Positions 7,234 through 15,866 of a stretch of DNA of 39,889 nucleotides are shown in pieces. The notes beneath the pieces are model-generated. The model saw nothing but the letters and a program-made list of their open reading frames with translations. It was not told where the DNA came from and searched no databases. Position 1 is the stretch's first letter; each line of letters starts with the position of its first letter. Position numbers and translations under genes: made by a program. This DNA comes from 2-02-FULL-47-50 sp964479045 (lineage in GTDB: Bacteria > Pseudomonadota > Gammaproteobacteria > Eutrophobiales > Eutrophobiaceae), in contig CAYZJI010000015.1 of assembly GCA_964479045.1 (NCBI GenBank), positions 1-39,889 on the forward strand. The letters run 5' to 3'.

Positions 7234-8208
7234 ATGAAATTGCAGCAACTGCGCTATGTCTGGGAAGTCGCCCAACATAATCTGAACGTCTCCGTGACGG
7301 CCGAGAGTCTTTACACCTCACAACCGGGTATCAGCAAACAGATTCGCCTGCTGGAAGATGAGCTGGGTGTGCCGATATTCCAGCGGTCCGGCAAACACCT
7401 GACGGAAATTACGCCTGCCGGAAAAGAGATTATTGAGGTTGCCGGCGAAATCATGGCCCGCGTTGCCAACATCCGCAACATCGCCCAGGAACATAAAGAC
7501 AAGGAGCGCGGCGAGTTGTCCATCGCCACCACGCACACACAGGCGCGTTATGTGTTGCCAGCCGTCATCCATAAATTCATGCAGCGCTATCCGGATGTGT
7601 CCCTGCACATGCATCAGGGCACGCCTGTACAAATCTCCGAACTGGCCTCCAAGGGCGTCGTGGATTTTGCCATTGCCACGGAGGCGCTCGAGTTGTTTGA
7701 CAATCTGGTAATGATGCCGTGTTACCGCTGGAACCGCAGCGTGATCGTTCGTCATGATCATCCACTGGCTACAGTGAAGACACTCACACTGAAAGCGCTG
7801 GCGGAATATCCGATCGTGACCTATGTGTTCGGGTTTACCGGGCGCTCCCAGCTTGATCAGGCATTTAATACCGCGGGCTTGTCACCCAAAGTGATATTCA
7901 CCGCCACCGATGCCGATGTGATCAAAACCTACGTACGACTGGGACTGGGTGTGGGAATTGTGGCGTCGATGGCCTACGACAGGAAAATTGATAATGAGCT
8001 CAAGGCCATCGATGCCAGTCATTTGTTCAAACCGAGCATCACCAAGATCGGGTTCCGGCGTGGTACTTACCTGCGCAGTTATATGTATGATTTTATCGAG
8101 GAGTTCGCTCCCCATCTCACGAAAGAGGTTGTGCAGGAAGCGGTGAGCACGACAGGCAAGGATGATCTGGATTTGTTGTTCCGCGATCTGAAATTACCGG
8201 AACATTAA
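7234..8208 (+). CDS. cysB: CysB-type LysR-family transcriptional regulator
   Basis: A 324-aa LysR-family protein. The N-terminal winged HTH (MKLQQLRYVWEVAQ to about residue 60, with TSQPGISKQIRLLEDELG as recognition region) and the effector domain (THTQARYVLPAVI near 100, GTPVQI, LGVGIVASMAYD) match CysB/Cbl. CysB senses N-acetylserine or O-acetylserine and sulfur limitation, and activates sulfate assimilation and sulfonate-use genes. Its neighbours fit: a divergent TauE/SafE exporter and the convergent APS reductase gene cysH. The start is supported by the canonical MKLQQLRY beginning. Family length is normal. Confidence 0.93.
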   Translation: MKLQQLRYVWEVAQHNLNVSVTAESLYTSQPGISKQIRLLEDELGVPIFQRSGKHLTEITPAGKEIIEVAGEIMARVANIRNIAQEHKDKERGELSIATTHTQARYVLPAVIHKFMQRYPDVSLHMHQGTPVQISELASKGVVDFAIATEALELFDNLVMMPCYRWNRSVIVRHDHPLATVKTLTLKALAEYPIVTYVFGFTGRSQLDQAFNTAGLSPKVIFTATDADVIKTYVRLGLGVGIVASMAYDRKIDNELKAIDASHLFKPSITKIGFRRGTYLRSYMYDFIEEFAPHLTKEVVQEAVSTTGKDDLDLLFRDLKLPEH

Positions 8209-8279
8209 GATTACAGGAGTCTGATAGAGAGTATGTGGTTTACGGGCTGGAGTATTTCCCGTATTCCAGATACCCAGTA

Positions 8280-9008
8280 CTATTTTTTAATATTCCCGAT
8301 ATGCAGACCACATTCTTTCTTGGTGGCATCTTCCCACCACCAGCGGCCCTCCCGTTCATGCTGATTGGGCAGTACTGCCCTGGTACAAGGTTCGCAGCCT
8401 ATACTGATATACCCATGGTTATGCAGTTCATTGTACGGTATTTCATTCTGGCGGATGTATTGCCATACTTGCGCCGAAGTCCAGAAGGAGAGTGGATTGA
8501 ATTTGATCAGCGGATGTTCCGATGTGGAAAATACCCTGTCTTTCTCAATAACCGGTACATCCGCACGTGTCCCTGGACTCTGGTCCTTGCGCTGACCGGT
8601 AATCCACGCATCCAGCGTGGTAAGCTTGCGGCGCAAAGGCGCTACCTTGCGAATACCGCAGCACTCCTGATGTCCGTCCTGGTAAAAACTGTAGAGCCCT
8701 TTTTCACGCACAAATTTTTCCAGGGTGGCATGATCCGGCGAAAGGACATCAATACTGATCTTGTAATGATTGCGCACCTGCTCAAGATAACGGTAGGTTT
8801 CCGGATGCAGACGGCCGGTGTCCAGTGAAAAAACCTTTACCTGTGGATTGATCTTCACGGCCATGTCAATCAGGATGACATCCTCAGCGCCGCTGAAGGA
8901 TATGGCGCTGTTTGAAAAATTATCCAGCGCCAACCGGATAATTTCATCCGGGGATTTGGCCATGTATTCGCGGGCCAGTTGTTCGGAGTTGAATTCTGCG
9001 GGTGCCAT
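8280..9008 (-). CDS. cysH: Assimilatory adenylyl-sulfate (APS) reductase, iron-sulfur type
   Basis: A 242-aa thiol-dependent sulfonucleotide reductase. The PP-loop-like ISFSGAEDV (36-44) binds the nucleotide. Cysteines 116-117 (ECCGIRK) and 205/208 (GCEPC) are the four ligands of the 4Fe-4S cluster that marks APS reductases. E. coli-type PAPS reductase lacks them. The catalytic cysteine is C233 in KKECGLH near the C-terminus. It reduces APS to sulfite with thioredoxin. It lies 48 bases after the FHA gene on the same strand and converges with cysB across 71 bases. Confidence 0.93.
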   Translation of the reverse strand: MAPAEFNSEQLAREYMAKSPDEIIRLALDNFSNSAISFSGAEDVILIDMAVKINPQVKVFSLDTGRLHPETYRYLEQVRNHYKISIDVLSPDHATLEKFVREKGLYSFYQDGHQECCGIRKVAPLRRKLTTLDAWITGQRKDQSPGTRADVPVIEKDRVFSTSEHPLIKFNPLSFWTSAQVWQYIRQNEIPYNELHNHGYISIGCEPCTRAVLPNQHEREGRWWWEDATKKECGLHIGNIKK

Positions 9009-9056
9009 GTTGTTTCCGGTTATATTCCAGACATGCAGAAAATCAGATTTGCAGAA

Positions 9057-10064
9057 TCAGTTGGTATGTTGCTCCAATACTGAAGGATGGACAAACGTGC
9101 CATGTGAAGACATGTCCGTTAACTGCAGATAATTATCGCCGAGATTTTCAATGACCAGATGCATTCTGGAGACATCACGCAAAGTGGAATCGATCTTCAC
9201 GGTGCTGGAAGTATCGCGGCCGACAATATTCCGTCCTTTGCCCAGTGAGTGGCGATTGCCGGCCTGATCAATAAATTCAACCCCGTTTTTGTTGGACAAT
9301 ATGCATTTATGCTTGGACAGACGAATATCGATCTCCCGTCCGACTGGAAGTTTTATGGAAATTACTTCTCCTTTGGGCATGCGCTCGAATTCGTCCGCCT
9401 TGCCTTCCTTGAACGGTTCGAACAGAGTGTTTTCAAGTATCAGAGTGCCACTCAGCTTGTCAACGCCCGACTCATCACTGTCATCGCTGTGCTTGGCACT
9501 GCCGTTGATCTGTGACTGTTTCTCAGAATAAAGATACTTGATGATTTCCTGACGCGATGAAAGATACTGCATGTATTTGACCAGAGCGATTCGACGGAAG
9601 GGGTTCAGGTCATCGCCGCCTTCGTTGAGGGCGCCAATGATACTGCGCCAGTTGTGATCCTGGGAAAAAATGCTGGGATCAAGTTCCCGCAATGCCTGAT
9701 TGATACTGTTGGGGTTTTCTATCGAACGGGACAGTATGTTAACAAACTTTTTTTCAATATCCTTTATGGTTACCGCTTCGCTTTTAAGTTTCTTGGCAGG
9801 CAGCTTGACCATTTCAGTGATCTTTTTCGATGGCACCGAGGTCCTGCCGGTAAGAGAAAACTCAAAATCCGGAATGGAGCAAAAGCGTAGAGTCTGGTCC
9901 CCTACGGTCAATTCAACAGGCTTGGAGAAAAATTTGTTTAGCATGGAAGTCTCTACTTGATCCTTAAGTATGCTGATGACTATATAGTTCAGGAAAGTGC
10001 TGCTGCAAAGCCGGATACCTTTAACCTTGATAGAGTTCTCAATAATCTGGCTGACAGTGCCCAT
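9057..10064 (-). CDS. FHA-domain protein with uncharacterised N-terminal region
   Basis: A 335-aa protein. The C-terminal 85 residues are a forkhead-associated phosphothreonine-binding domain: NIVGRDTSSTVKID, then DVSRMHLVIENL and DMSSHGTFV, which are the GR, SRxH and SxHGTF hallmarks. The first 240 residues match no family I know. They are charged, with a predicted helical middle and a Ser/Asp-rich linker (HSDDSDESGVD, near 192-202). No signal peptide or clear membrane segment is seen. A second possible start is MLNKFF at 9944; neither has a strong ribosome binding site. It lies between yqgE-like and cysH, same strand. The role is probably regulatory scaffolding, by inference only. Confidence 0.8.
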   Translation of the reverse strand: MGTVSQIIENSIKVKGIRLCSSTFLNYIVISILKDQVETSMLNKFFSKPVELTVGDQTLRFCSIPDFEFSLTGRTSVPSKKITEMVKLPAKKLKSEAVTIKDIEKKFVNILSRSIENPNSINQALRELDPSIFSQDHNWRSIIGALNEGGDDLNPFRRIALVKYMQYLSSRQEIIKYLYSEKQSQINGSAKHSDDSDESGVDKLSGTLILENTLFEPFKEGKADEFERMPKGEVISIKLPVGREIDIRLSKHKCILSNKNGVEFIDQAGNRHSLGKGRNIVGRDTSSTVKIDSTLRDVSRMHLVIENLGDNYLQLTDMSSHGTFVHPSVLEQHTN

Positions 10065-10133
10065 AGTTGGTACTGACCGCTGGGATATTTAAACATAATT
10101 CGCCTGCAGGCGACAGATCCGGCGGGCATATAA

Positions 10134-10793
10134 TTACCGTAATACCCATTGGGCCGCAGCCATGCGGATCAGGTCATCCCAGAGCGTTTCCGGGGTCTGC
10201 GCAAAAACGCTTTCGGGTTCAGCATGCCAGAGACGCCAGTCGCCCCTGACCAGCTCTGATTCAAGTTGTCCGGGCGCCCAGCCAGCATAGCCGCTGTATA
10301 TCCGGATATCAGTGGGTTTGAGTTTGTCCAGTGGGAGTTGATTGAATTGATCAAAGGTCTCTATAAGGTAAATTTCCGGCGTCACCGGCGAGGCTGCGGC
10401 TAGTGGTTCTGCAGATTTAACCAGTATTGAAACACTGGTGTTCCTGACTGGGCCGCCGATATAGAGGTGATCCAGCATGGGCAGAGCCTGCCATAGTCGT
10501 GGCATGATCTCAGGACCGGGAAGCTTGGTGCGCCGGTTCAAAACCAGGCCACTACTGCCGGATTCATCATAATTGGTGATGAGGATGACAGTTCTCTCAA
10601 AATTCGGCTCCTGAAGATTCTCACCTGCTATCAGTAAAACTCCACGTTTGAGAGACGGTGTAAGATAGGGACTTTCCTTGCCGGCTGCTTCGGGAGCAGG
10701 GATTGTGATACATGACCAGAACAACAGGATTAATGCCCGCACACAAACACATCGCCGGTCATGCGTAAAGAATATGGATGGAAATGTCAGCAT
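10134..10793 (-). CDS. YqgE/AlgH (UPF0301) family protein with N-terminal signal sequence
   Basis: A 219-aa protein whose core from about residue 46 (SLKRGVLLIAGENL, EPNFERTVILITNYD, GLVLNRRT, YIGGPV, YSGYAGWAPGQLESE, WDD) matches the YqgE/AlgH family. Usual members start directly at this core and are about 180-190 aa and cytosolic. This one has about 45 extra residues with a hydrophobic stretch (VRALILLFWSCITIPAPEAAG, positions about 18-38), which looks like a signal peptide or anchor. The start overlaps the last 7 bases of the upstream lipoprotein gene (ATGCTGA), so translation is coupled. The family's biochemical function is not settled. Confidence 0.85.
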   Translation of the reverse strand: MLTFPSIFFTHDRRCVCVRALILLFWSCITIPAPEAAGKESPYLTPSLKRGVLLIAGENLQEPNFERTVILITNYDESGSSGLVLNRRTKLPGPEIMPRLWQALPMLDHLYIGGPVRNTSVSILVKSAEPLAAASPVTPEIYLIETFDQFNQLPLDKLKPTDIRIYSGYAGWAPGQLESELVRGDWRLWHAEPESVFAQTPETLWDDLIRMAAAQWVLR

Positions 10794-11866
10794 TTGAAAT
10801 CGGTCTGGCCAGTCATGAGGATCTCATGCCTGCGTTCCTGCGGGCACGCACCAAGCCGTTTGACATTATTATAGTAGTTTTTCAGATCATGATTTACTGA
10901 GCGCAGCAATAATCTGAATCCGGGCAACAGCCGGCGATAGGTCGACACAGCAACCAGTTTTGCATTATTCAGACCGGCAGCAAACCAGGCGTCGTACCTG
11001 ATATCATTGTTCCAGCCGGCTTTGAGTGCTGCATAATCACTTTGCATGAGCGTGAATAACATCTGTTTATGTTCAAGCTTGTACTGGTCCGCCATGGAAG
11101 AACGGTACAGTTCTTCCAGTTTTGCCCGATAATTTAAAACCAGAGCGGTAAACTCATCTTCATGGGCAAGAATTTCACTGAATGCTTCCGATACTGACTC
11201 CGGTTGTGTTTGTGTGAGCCACCGCTCCGTGCCCGTTTCCGCGATGCTGTCGGCAAAAGCTTCATTGAAATCCGTATCATTCGGGATAAAAAGCAACTGG
11301 TGTGCAAGTTCATGAAAGATGACTCTGGCGAGATAAAAATCATCATGCCGGAGCATGGTGTTGAGTACTGGATCATTGAACCATCCCAGCGTTGAATAGG
11401 CGGCGACGCCACCCACAAACACATCATATCCACTGGCGCGCAATTCATCTGCATGCTTACGTGCCAGTATTTCAGAGAAATAGCCACGGTAACCGAGGCA
11501 ACCCACGATCAGGTAACACCATTGTTGTGGCTGCAGGGACAGTTCCGGTGTAGCAAACACATTCCAGACGACATAGTTTCGGCCCAGATCAGCATAGTCC
11601 TGGTAGCTTCCGTTATCCGGGAGCAGTAACTGGCGGGCGGCAAACCTGCGTAATTCAGAGGCCAGCAGCAATTTTTCCCTGAGGGCGGCCGGTAAATGAT
11701 CGTCCTGTAAGAGTTTTTCTATGGGGGTGCTTTTCTGCAGGACTTCCGCCTGTCCCTGAATGGATTGCAGGTAATAACCCAGCGTCGAACAGCCACTGAG
11801 CACAGGCATCAGGCAGAAGAGAATAATAATGACTTGCAAATATTTATACATGAGGAATATATGCAC
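10787..11866 (-). CDS. Putative lipoprotein aminopeptidase (DUF2265 type, HELAHQ motif)
   Basis: A 359-aa protein with a lipoprotein signal (hydrophobic VIIILFCLMPV, lipobox LSGC, cysteine near residue 26) and a gluzincin motif HELAHQ followed by NEAFADSIAETG, where the second glutamate is the third zinc ligand. The pattern WCYLIVGCLGYRGYF and GGVAAYSTLGWFNDP is characteristic of the predicted-aminopeptidase family found across proteobacteria. It should face the periplasm, attached to inner or outer membrane. The start could also be the second Met (MYKYLQ, near 11848). It is coupled by a 7-base overlap to the YqgE-like gene. Substrate unknown. Confidence 0.88.
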   Translation of the reverse strand: MHIFLMYKYLQVIIILFCLMPVLSGCSTLGYYLQSIQGQAEVLQKSTPIEKLLQDDHLPAALREKLLLASELRRFAARQLLLPDNGSYQDYADLGRNYVVWNVFATPELSLQPQQWCYLIVGCLGYRGYFSEILARKHADELRASGYDVFVGGVAAYSTLGWFNDPVLNTMLRHDDFYLARVIFHELAHQLLFIPNDTDFNEAFADSIAETGTERWLTQTQPESVSEAFSEILAHEDEFTALVLNYRAKLEELYRSSMADQYKLEHKQMLFTLMQSDYAALKAGWNNDIRYDAWFAAGLNNAKLVAVSTYRRLLPGFRLLLRSVNHDLKNYYNNVKRLGACPQERRHEILMTGQTDFKC

Positions 11867-11893
11867 ATTAGATGATGATTATGCTATAAGAAA

Positions 11894-11908
11894 GTTCTGG
11901 AACAGAAC
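11894..11908. promoter_or_regulatory. Short perfect palindrome in the divergent lipoprotein/sseA-like promoter region
   Basis: GTTCTG-GAA-CAGAAC is a perfect 6+6 inverted repeat, 28 bases from the lipoprotein gene start and 63 bases from the sulfurtransferase start. The size suits a dimeric repressor site or a small hairpin. No regulator can be named. Confidence 0.3.
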
Positions 11909-11970
11909 CGGAAACGCCGGGTAATTTACTCACAGATGCATGCCGGTTACCTCGGGCTTAAGAAAGGCTT

Positions 11971-12816
11971 ATGTACTCCACACTTGTAGATAGCAAAACC
12001 CTGAAACAGTATTTACACGATCCGTCCTGGGTTATTGTCGATTGTCGTTATGATCTGGCCGACCAATCCATGGGCAGGAATGCCTGGAAAACCGGCCACA
12101 TTCCCGGTGCTGTCTATGCAGATTTGCACGACGATCTGAGCGGCCCACCATTGACGGATCACGGCCGCCATCCATTGCCTTCGGTGGAGCAGTTGAATGC
12201 GGTATTCAGTAAACTGGGGATAGCTCATGAATCGCAGGTCGTGGCCTATGATCAGGTGTCAGGATCATTTGCAGCCCGACTATGGTGGTTGTTACGCTAC
12301 ATGGGACACACTGCTGTCGCGGTCCTGGATGGGGGCTGGCCGGCCTGGCAGTCCTCCGGAGTACCAATTCATAGTGGCGAAGAATCACGCAGCCCGTCCA
12401 TATTCAAAGGGACGCCCAGAACAGAATGGCTGGTGACGGTGGACCGGGTGCCTGAGTCGAGGCGGCTGGTGGATTCACGTGACCCGGCGCGGTATCGGGG
12501 GGAGACCGAGCCACTGGACAAGGCGGCCGGACATATTCCGGGAGCCATCAATCGATTCTGGAAAGACAATCTCGCAGCGGACGGGCATTTCAAGCCAGCA
12601 TCCCGACTCGCCACTGAAATCACCGGGATGCTGGGGGCTGTCCCGCCGCAGGAAGCGGTCTTCTATTGTGGCTCCGGAGTTACGGCCTGCCATAATTTGC
12701 TGGCCGTGGCGCATGCCGGGTTACTACCCTCGAAACTGTATGCCGGATCATGGAGTGACTGGTGTTCGGTGCCGGAACGCCCGGTGGCAACCGGCGCAGA
12801 ACCCGGGAGTTTTTAG
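11971..12816 (+). CDS. sseA: 3-mercaptopyruvate/thiosulfate sulfurtransferase (SseA type)
   Basis: A 281-aa protein with two rhodanese domains. The first (about 1-135) is inactive but structural, with VDCRYDL and HIPGAVYADL. The second (about 155-275) has the active-site loop CGSGVTA at C233. The CGSGVTA loop is that of 3-mercaptopyruvate sulfurtransferases, whereas thiosulfate rhodaneses carry CRKGVT. It transfers sulfane sulfur to cyanide or thiol acceptors in the cytosol. AAAGG lies 4-8 bases before the ATG. It is divergent from the lipoprotein gene and could contribute to the sulfur metabolism hinted at by cysB/cysH nearby. Confidence 0.88.
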   Translation: MYSTLVDSKTLKQYLHDPSWVIVDCRYDLADQSMGRNAWKTGHIPGAVYADLHDDLSGPPLTDHGRHPLPSVEQLNAVFSKLGIAHESQVVAYDQVSGSFAARLWWLLRYMGHTAVAVLDGGWPAWQSSGVPIHSGEESRSPSIFKGTPRTEWLVTVDRVPESRRLVDSRDPARYRGETEPLDKAAGHIPGAINRFWKDNLAADGHFKPASRLATEITGMLGAVPPQEAVFYCGSGVTACHNLLAVAHAGLLPSKLYAGSWSDWCSVPERPVATGAEPGSF

Positions 12817-12885
12817 CCCATATGAATTCAGACTGCAGGTGATACATGATATTCTTGAAGTTCTGAACCTTCAGAATAAACCCAG

Positions 12886-14706
12886 ATGAACAGGCTATAT
12901 CTTCACATCTTTCATATCTGTCTTTTCCTGCTGGCGGCGACGCCATTGCGGGCTGAAAACGGAACTGCTTTAACACCCGCTGAAGAGCCGTTAGTAACTG
13001 CGCCAGAGACACTGGCGGTACCAGATTTACAACCTGAAAGCGTAATCAGTGAAGAACCTGTTGCTTTACCGGTACAGGATGAACCGGCAGCAGCTGGTGT
13101 TGATATCACGGTAGATCAACCGACAACCCCTGAAACCGGGACGACCCTGACGGAAACGATCGTCCCCGATGCAGAGACGGTTGCTTTGCCTGAAACGGAT
13201 TCGATGACCGCTGATGCTTCCGGGATTGATGCCGGCCGCCCGGTCAGCAAGGATGTGATTCTCGTCCTGGATAACTCCGGCAGTATGAAAAAAAATGATC
13301 CACTGTTTCTGGGCAAGCAGGCGGCAGTGAAATTTATAGAAGGACTTGATGAGTCCACCCGTGCTGCAGTGATTATTTTTGATCAAAAGATCCAGATGGC
13401 AGTGCCTTTGACCGATATTAATGACGCCAATCGTCCGCAGGTCCTGCAGAGTCTCGATCAGGTTGATTACAAAGGCCAGTGGACGGAAAGTCCGGCTGCG
13501 ATCGAAAGGGCCATTTACGAGCTCAAGACCAACGGCAGAGAGGATGCACACAAATTTATTGTGTTCATGACAGATGGTGTAGTGGATACCGGTGACCCGG
13601 CCAAGGATCTGGAACAGGCCAAATGGCTGAAAGGTGAACTGGCGGAAGATGCGGCCAACTCCGGGATCAAAATTTTCGGCATTGCCTATACAGAAAATGC
13701 AGATTTTCATCTGATCCAGTCTATTGCCCAGATAACCAATGGCGAGTATTACCGTGCATTGCAGGCGGAAGATCTGCAGAGTGTATTTGAACAGGTGATT
13801 ACCAAAGTGAATACACCACCGGAACCGGAAGTGGTTACGCCACCCATGCCGGTTGAAGCATCCGTTCCGCCAGTCACGGTTGCTCCGCCCCCGCCGCCCC
13901 CACCGGTGATTATCGAGGTACCGGTCCAGCCAGAGGCAAAAGGCATGACGCGGGAAACGATCATGACGCTGGTGATCCTGTCTGTTCTTATACTCGCTGT
14001 TATCGCGCTGGTGGTAATGTTATGGATTGGCAGCAGGAAGAAAGTCATTGCAGAGGACTATGCCCAGGAAGCTTTCCTGCACGATATCAATAATTATACC
14101 GGTCAATCTTCATACAAACTCGGTAACAAACCCACCATGCTGGGTCGTGTCGCGGGTACAGATACGGATCATCTTAACTATATCGTCATTCCACAAACCA
14201 CAATTGGTCGCCGCCATGCTTTGATTGAGTACAAGGATTTTGCCTACTGGATTATCGATCAGGGCAGTATCAATGGTACGTTTGTGAATGATCAGATGAT
14301 TACCAGTGAAACCCGTCTCAAACATGGTGACAAGGTCAGACTGCATAAATATGAATTTGAGTTCATCATGCCCGAAATGGTGGATGCCGGGGCGACCCAG
14401 ATTTCCAAGACGGTGCTCGCCGCAAATCCGGCCATGATGGCAGGTGAAGATGCCACTGTCGCTCGAGGGGGTACTGGCGAAGAATTGCCTGAACCTGTTT
14501 TTGATCTGACCGCAGGTATGAATGATCACGAGTCTGATCCGGATGAAGAAGCAACACTGGTTCCAGGCAAGACCGGTTCTGCCAGAGATACAGATGAACC
14601 GAAAGATGAGACTCTTATGATGGATGAAGACAACGAGGGGCTGGAAGATCCGGATGAAGATGCCACCATCCGGCCTGACATGGATGATGACAAGACTGCA
14701 ATCTGA
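12886..14706 (+). CDS. Membrane protein with vWA and FHA domains and acidic Thr-repeat tail
   Basis: A 606-aa protein. The domain order is: signal peptide (1-24); Pro/Glu/Thr-rich spacer (25-115); von Willebrand factor A domain (about 119-309) with intact MIDAS DNSGS at 129-133 and the FMTDGVVDTGD motif; Pro-rich linker including a run of prolines; transmembrane helix (about 361-382); cytoplasmic FHA domain (about 417-495) with IGRRHALIEY and SINGTFVND; acidic tail (500-606). The tail repeats a short motif: GEDATVA (near 519), DEEATLVP (near 553), KDETLMM (near 573), DEDATIRP (near 590). The layout suggests a periplasmic adhesion or ligand-sensing domain tied to phosphothreonine signalling inside. 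No kinase gene is in the window. Confidence 0.88.
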   Translation: MNRLYLHIFHICLFLLAATPLRAENGTALTPAEEPLVTAPETLAVPDLQPESVISEEPVALPVQDEPAAAGVDITVDQPTTPETGTTLTETIVPDAETVALPETDSMTADASGIDAGRPVSKDVILVLDNSGSMKKNDPLFLGKQAAVKFIEGLDESTRAAVIIFDQKIQMAVPLTDINDANRPQVLQSLDQVDYKGQWTESPAAIERAIYELKTNGREDAHKFIVFMTDGVVDTGDPAKDLEQAKWLKGELAEDAANSGIKIFGIAYTENADFHLIQSIAQITNGEYYRALQAEDLQSVFEQVITKVNTPPEPEVVTPPMPVEASVPPVTVAPPPPPPPVIIEVPVQPEAKGMTRETIMTLVILSVLILAVIALVVMLWIGSRKKVIAEDYAQEAFLHDINNYTGQSSYKLGNKPTMLGRVAGTDTDHLNYIVIPQTTIGRRHALIEYKDFAYWIIDQGSINGTFVNDQMITSETRLKHGDKVRLHKYEFEFIMPEMVDAGATQISKTVLAANPAMMAGEDATVARGGTGEELPEPVFDLTAGMNDHESDPDEEATLVPGKTGSARDTDEPKDETLMMDEDNEGLEDPDEDATIRPDMDDDKTAI

Positions 14707-14840
14707 ACGCCGGCTGTTTCCCGGATAGTGACAGCAAGCAGTAACAGTACACCTGTATCGACACGGCATCCGCTGGTCTTGGGCTCAATCTCCGGGAGGG
14801 CCTTTCCCTCAATGTATAAGGATAATCAATCTGCAGAGAG

Positions 14841-15866
14841 ATGGATGATCGAATCACCCGCCACCTGTCCGTCCATCTTTCCATGCAATCCCGTGATGAC
14901 TTGCTGAACATACTCGCCGATGGCGAATATCACTCCGGCGTGGAACTGGGCAGGCAGTTGAAAATATCGCGCGCGGCAGTGTGGAAGCGGCTGCGCCATT
15001 TGCAGGATTGTGGTCTGGCACTGCAAACCCGGAAAGGCAAGGGCTATCGCATTCCCCATATCCTGGAATTACTCAATCGGGATTCGATACAGCACCACCT
15101 GCAACCGCAGATGCGCAGGAAGATCAACCGGTTGACCTTGCATAATGTGATTGCTTCCACCAATCAGCATTTACTGGATCAGTTACCAAACAGCCTGCAC
15201 AGACACATTACACTGGCGGAGTATCAGACGGCAGGACGTGGGCGGCGTGGCCGCCACTGGCATTCTCCCTATGCTGCCGGCATCTGCCTGTCTATCGGCT
15301 GGCAGTTTGATCCTGTTCCTGATCCGGCCGCGTTGCTCTCTCTGGGGGCCGGGGTGGCTGTGATGCGGGCGCTGGAACAGATCGGTATATCCGGGGCTGG
15401 ACTGAAATGGCCAAATGATGTTCTCTGGCGGGCGCGAAAACTCGGGGGAATACTGGTGGAAATGAGAATGGAGAGTGCCGGCCCCTGTCATGCCGTGATA
15501 GGCGTCGGGCTTAATTATTCATTCCCCCCGGATCAGAAAAGCATGCCAGAGGTTATGGACTACCCCTGGATCGATATCGCCGGTATCCGCGATAATCCGC
15601 CATCCCGTAATCATCTTGCAGCACTACTGATCACTCAGCTTGTGAACGTCCTGGAGGAGATTCAGGACAATCATGGAAGCTCGATTATCGAAACCTGGAA
15701 AAAATATGATTGCTTCAATGGCAGGCAGGCTGAGTTGCTGTTGCCACAAAAGAAAATCAGGGGCCGTGTACTTGGTATTGACCCGCAGGGGGCATTGCTG
15801 ATGTCAGTCAACGGCAAAACCGAGCGATTCAATTCCGGTGAAATCAGCCTGAGGTCAACATCATGA
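14841..15866 (+). CDS. birA: Bifunctional biotin-protein ligase / biotin operon repressor
   Basis: A 341-aa protein in the long, bifunctional BirA format. The N-terminal winged helix (HSGVELGRQLKISRAAVWKRL) would bind the bio operator. The ligase domain has GRGRRGRHW (near residue 132), which closes over biotinyl-AMP, then KWPNDVLW and GGILVEM. The C-terminal SH3-like domain ends in GEISLR. It activates biotin with ATP and attaches it to the AccB lysine. The start at 14883 (MQSRDD) is more likely than 14841, because E. coli-like BirA begins close to the HTH. The gene overlaps coaX by 4 bases. Confidence 0.95.
   Translation: MDDRITRHLSVHLSMQSRDDLLNILADGEYHSGVELGRQLKISRAAVWKRLRHLQDCGLALQTRKGKGYRIPHILELLNRDSIQHHLQPQMRRKINRLTLHNVIASTNQHLLDQLPNSLHRHITLAEYQTAGRGRRGRHWHSPYAAGICLSIGWQFDPVPDPAALLSLGAGVAVMRALEQIGISGAGLKWPNDVLWRARKLGGILVEMRMESAGPCHAVIGVGLNYSFPPDQKSMPEVMDYPWIDIAGIRDNPPSRNHLAALLITQLVNVLEEIQDNHGSSIIETWKKYDCFNGRQAELLLPQKKIRGRVLGIDPQGALLMSVNGKTERFNSGEISLRSTS

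Noticed and set aside
8235..8828. Long plus-strand open frame antisense to cysH
   Set aside because: The minus strand encodes an APS reductase with all cluster cysteines; the antisense frame has no recognisable motif.
11894..11908. GTTCTGGAACAGAAC considered as a LexA (SOS) box
   Set aside because: It does not match CTGT-N8-ACAG, and neither flanking gene is a typical SOS gene; kept only as an unassigned palindrome.
13066..14769. Two open frames of over 200 codons antisense to the vWA-FHA gene
   Set aside because: The sense strand shows signal peptide, MIDAS motif, membrane helix and FHA domain; the antisense frames are Ile/His-rich with no motif.
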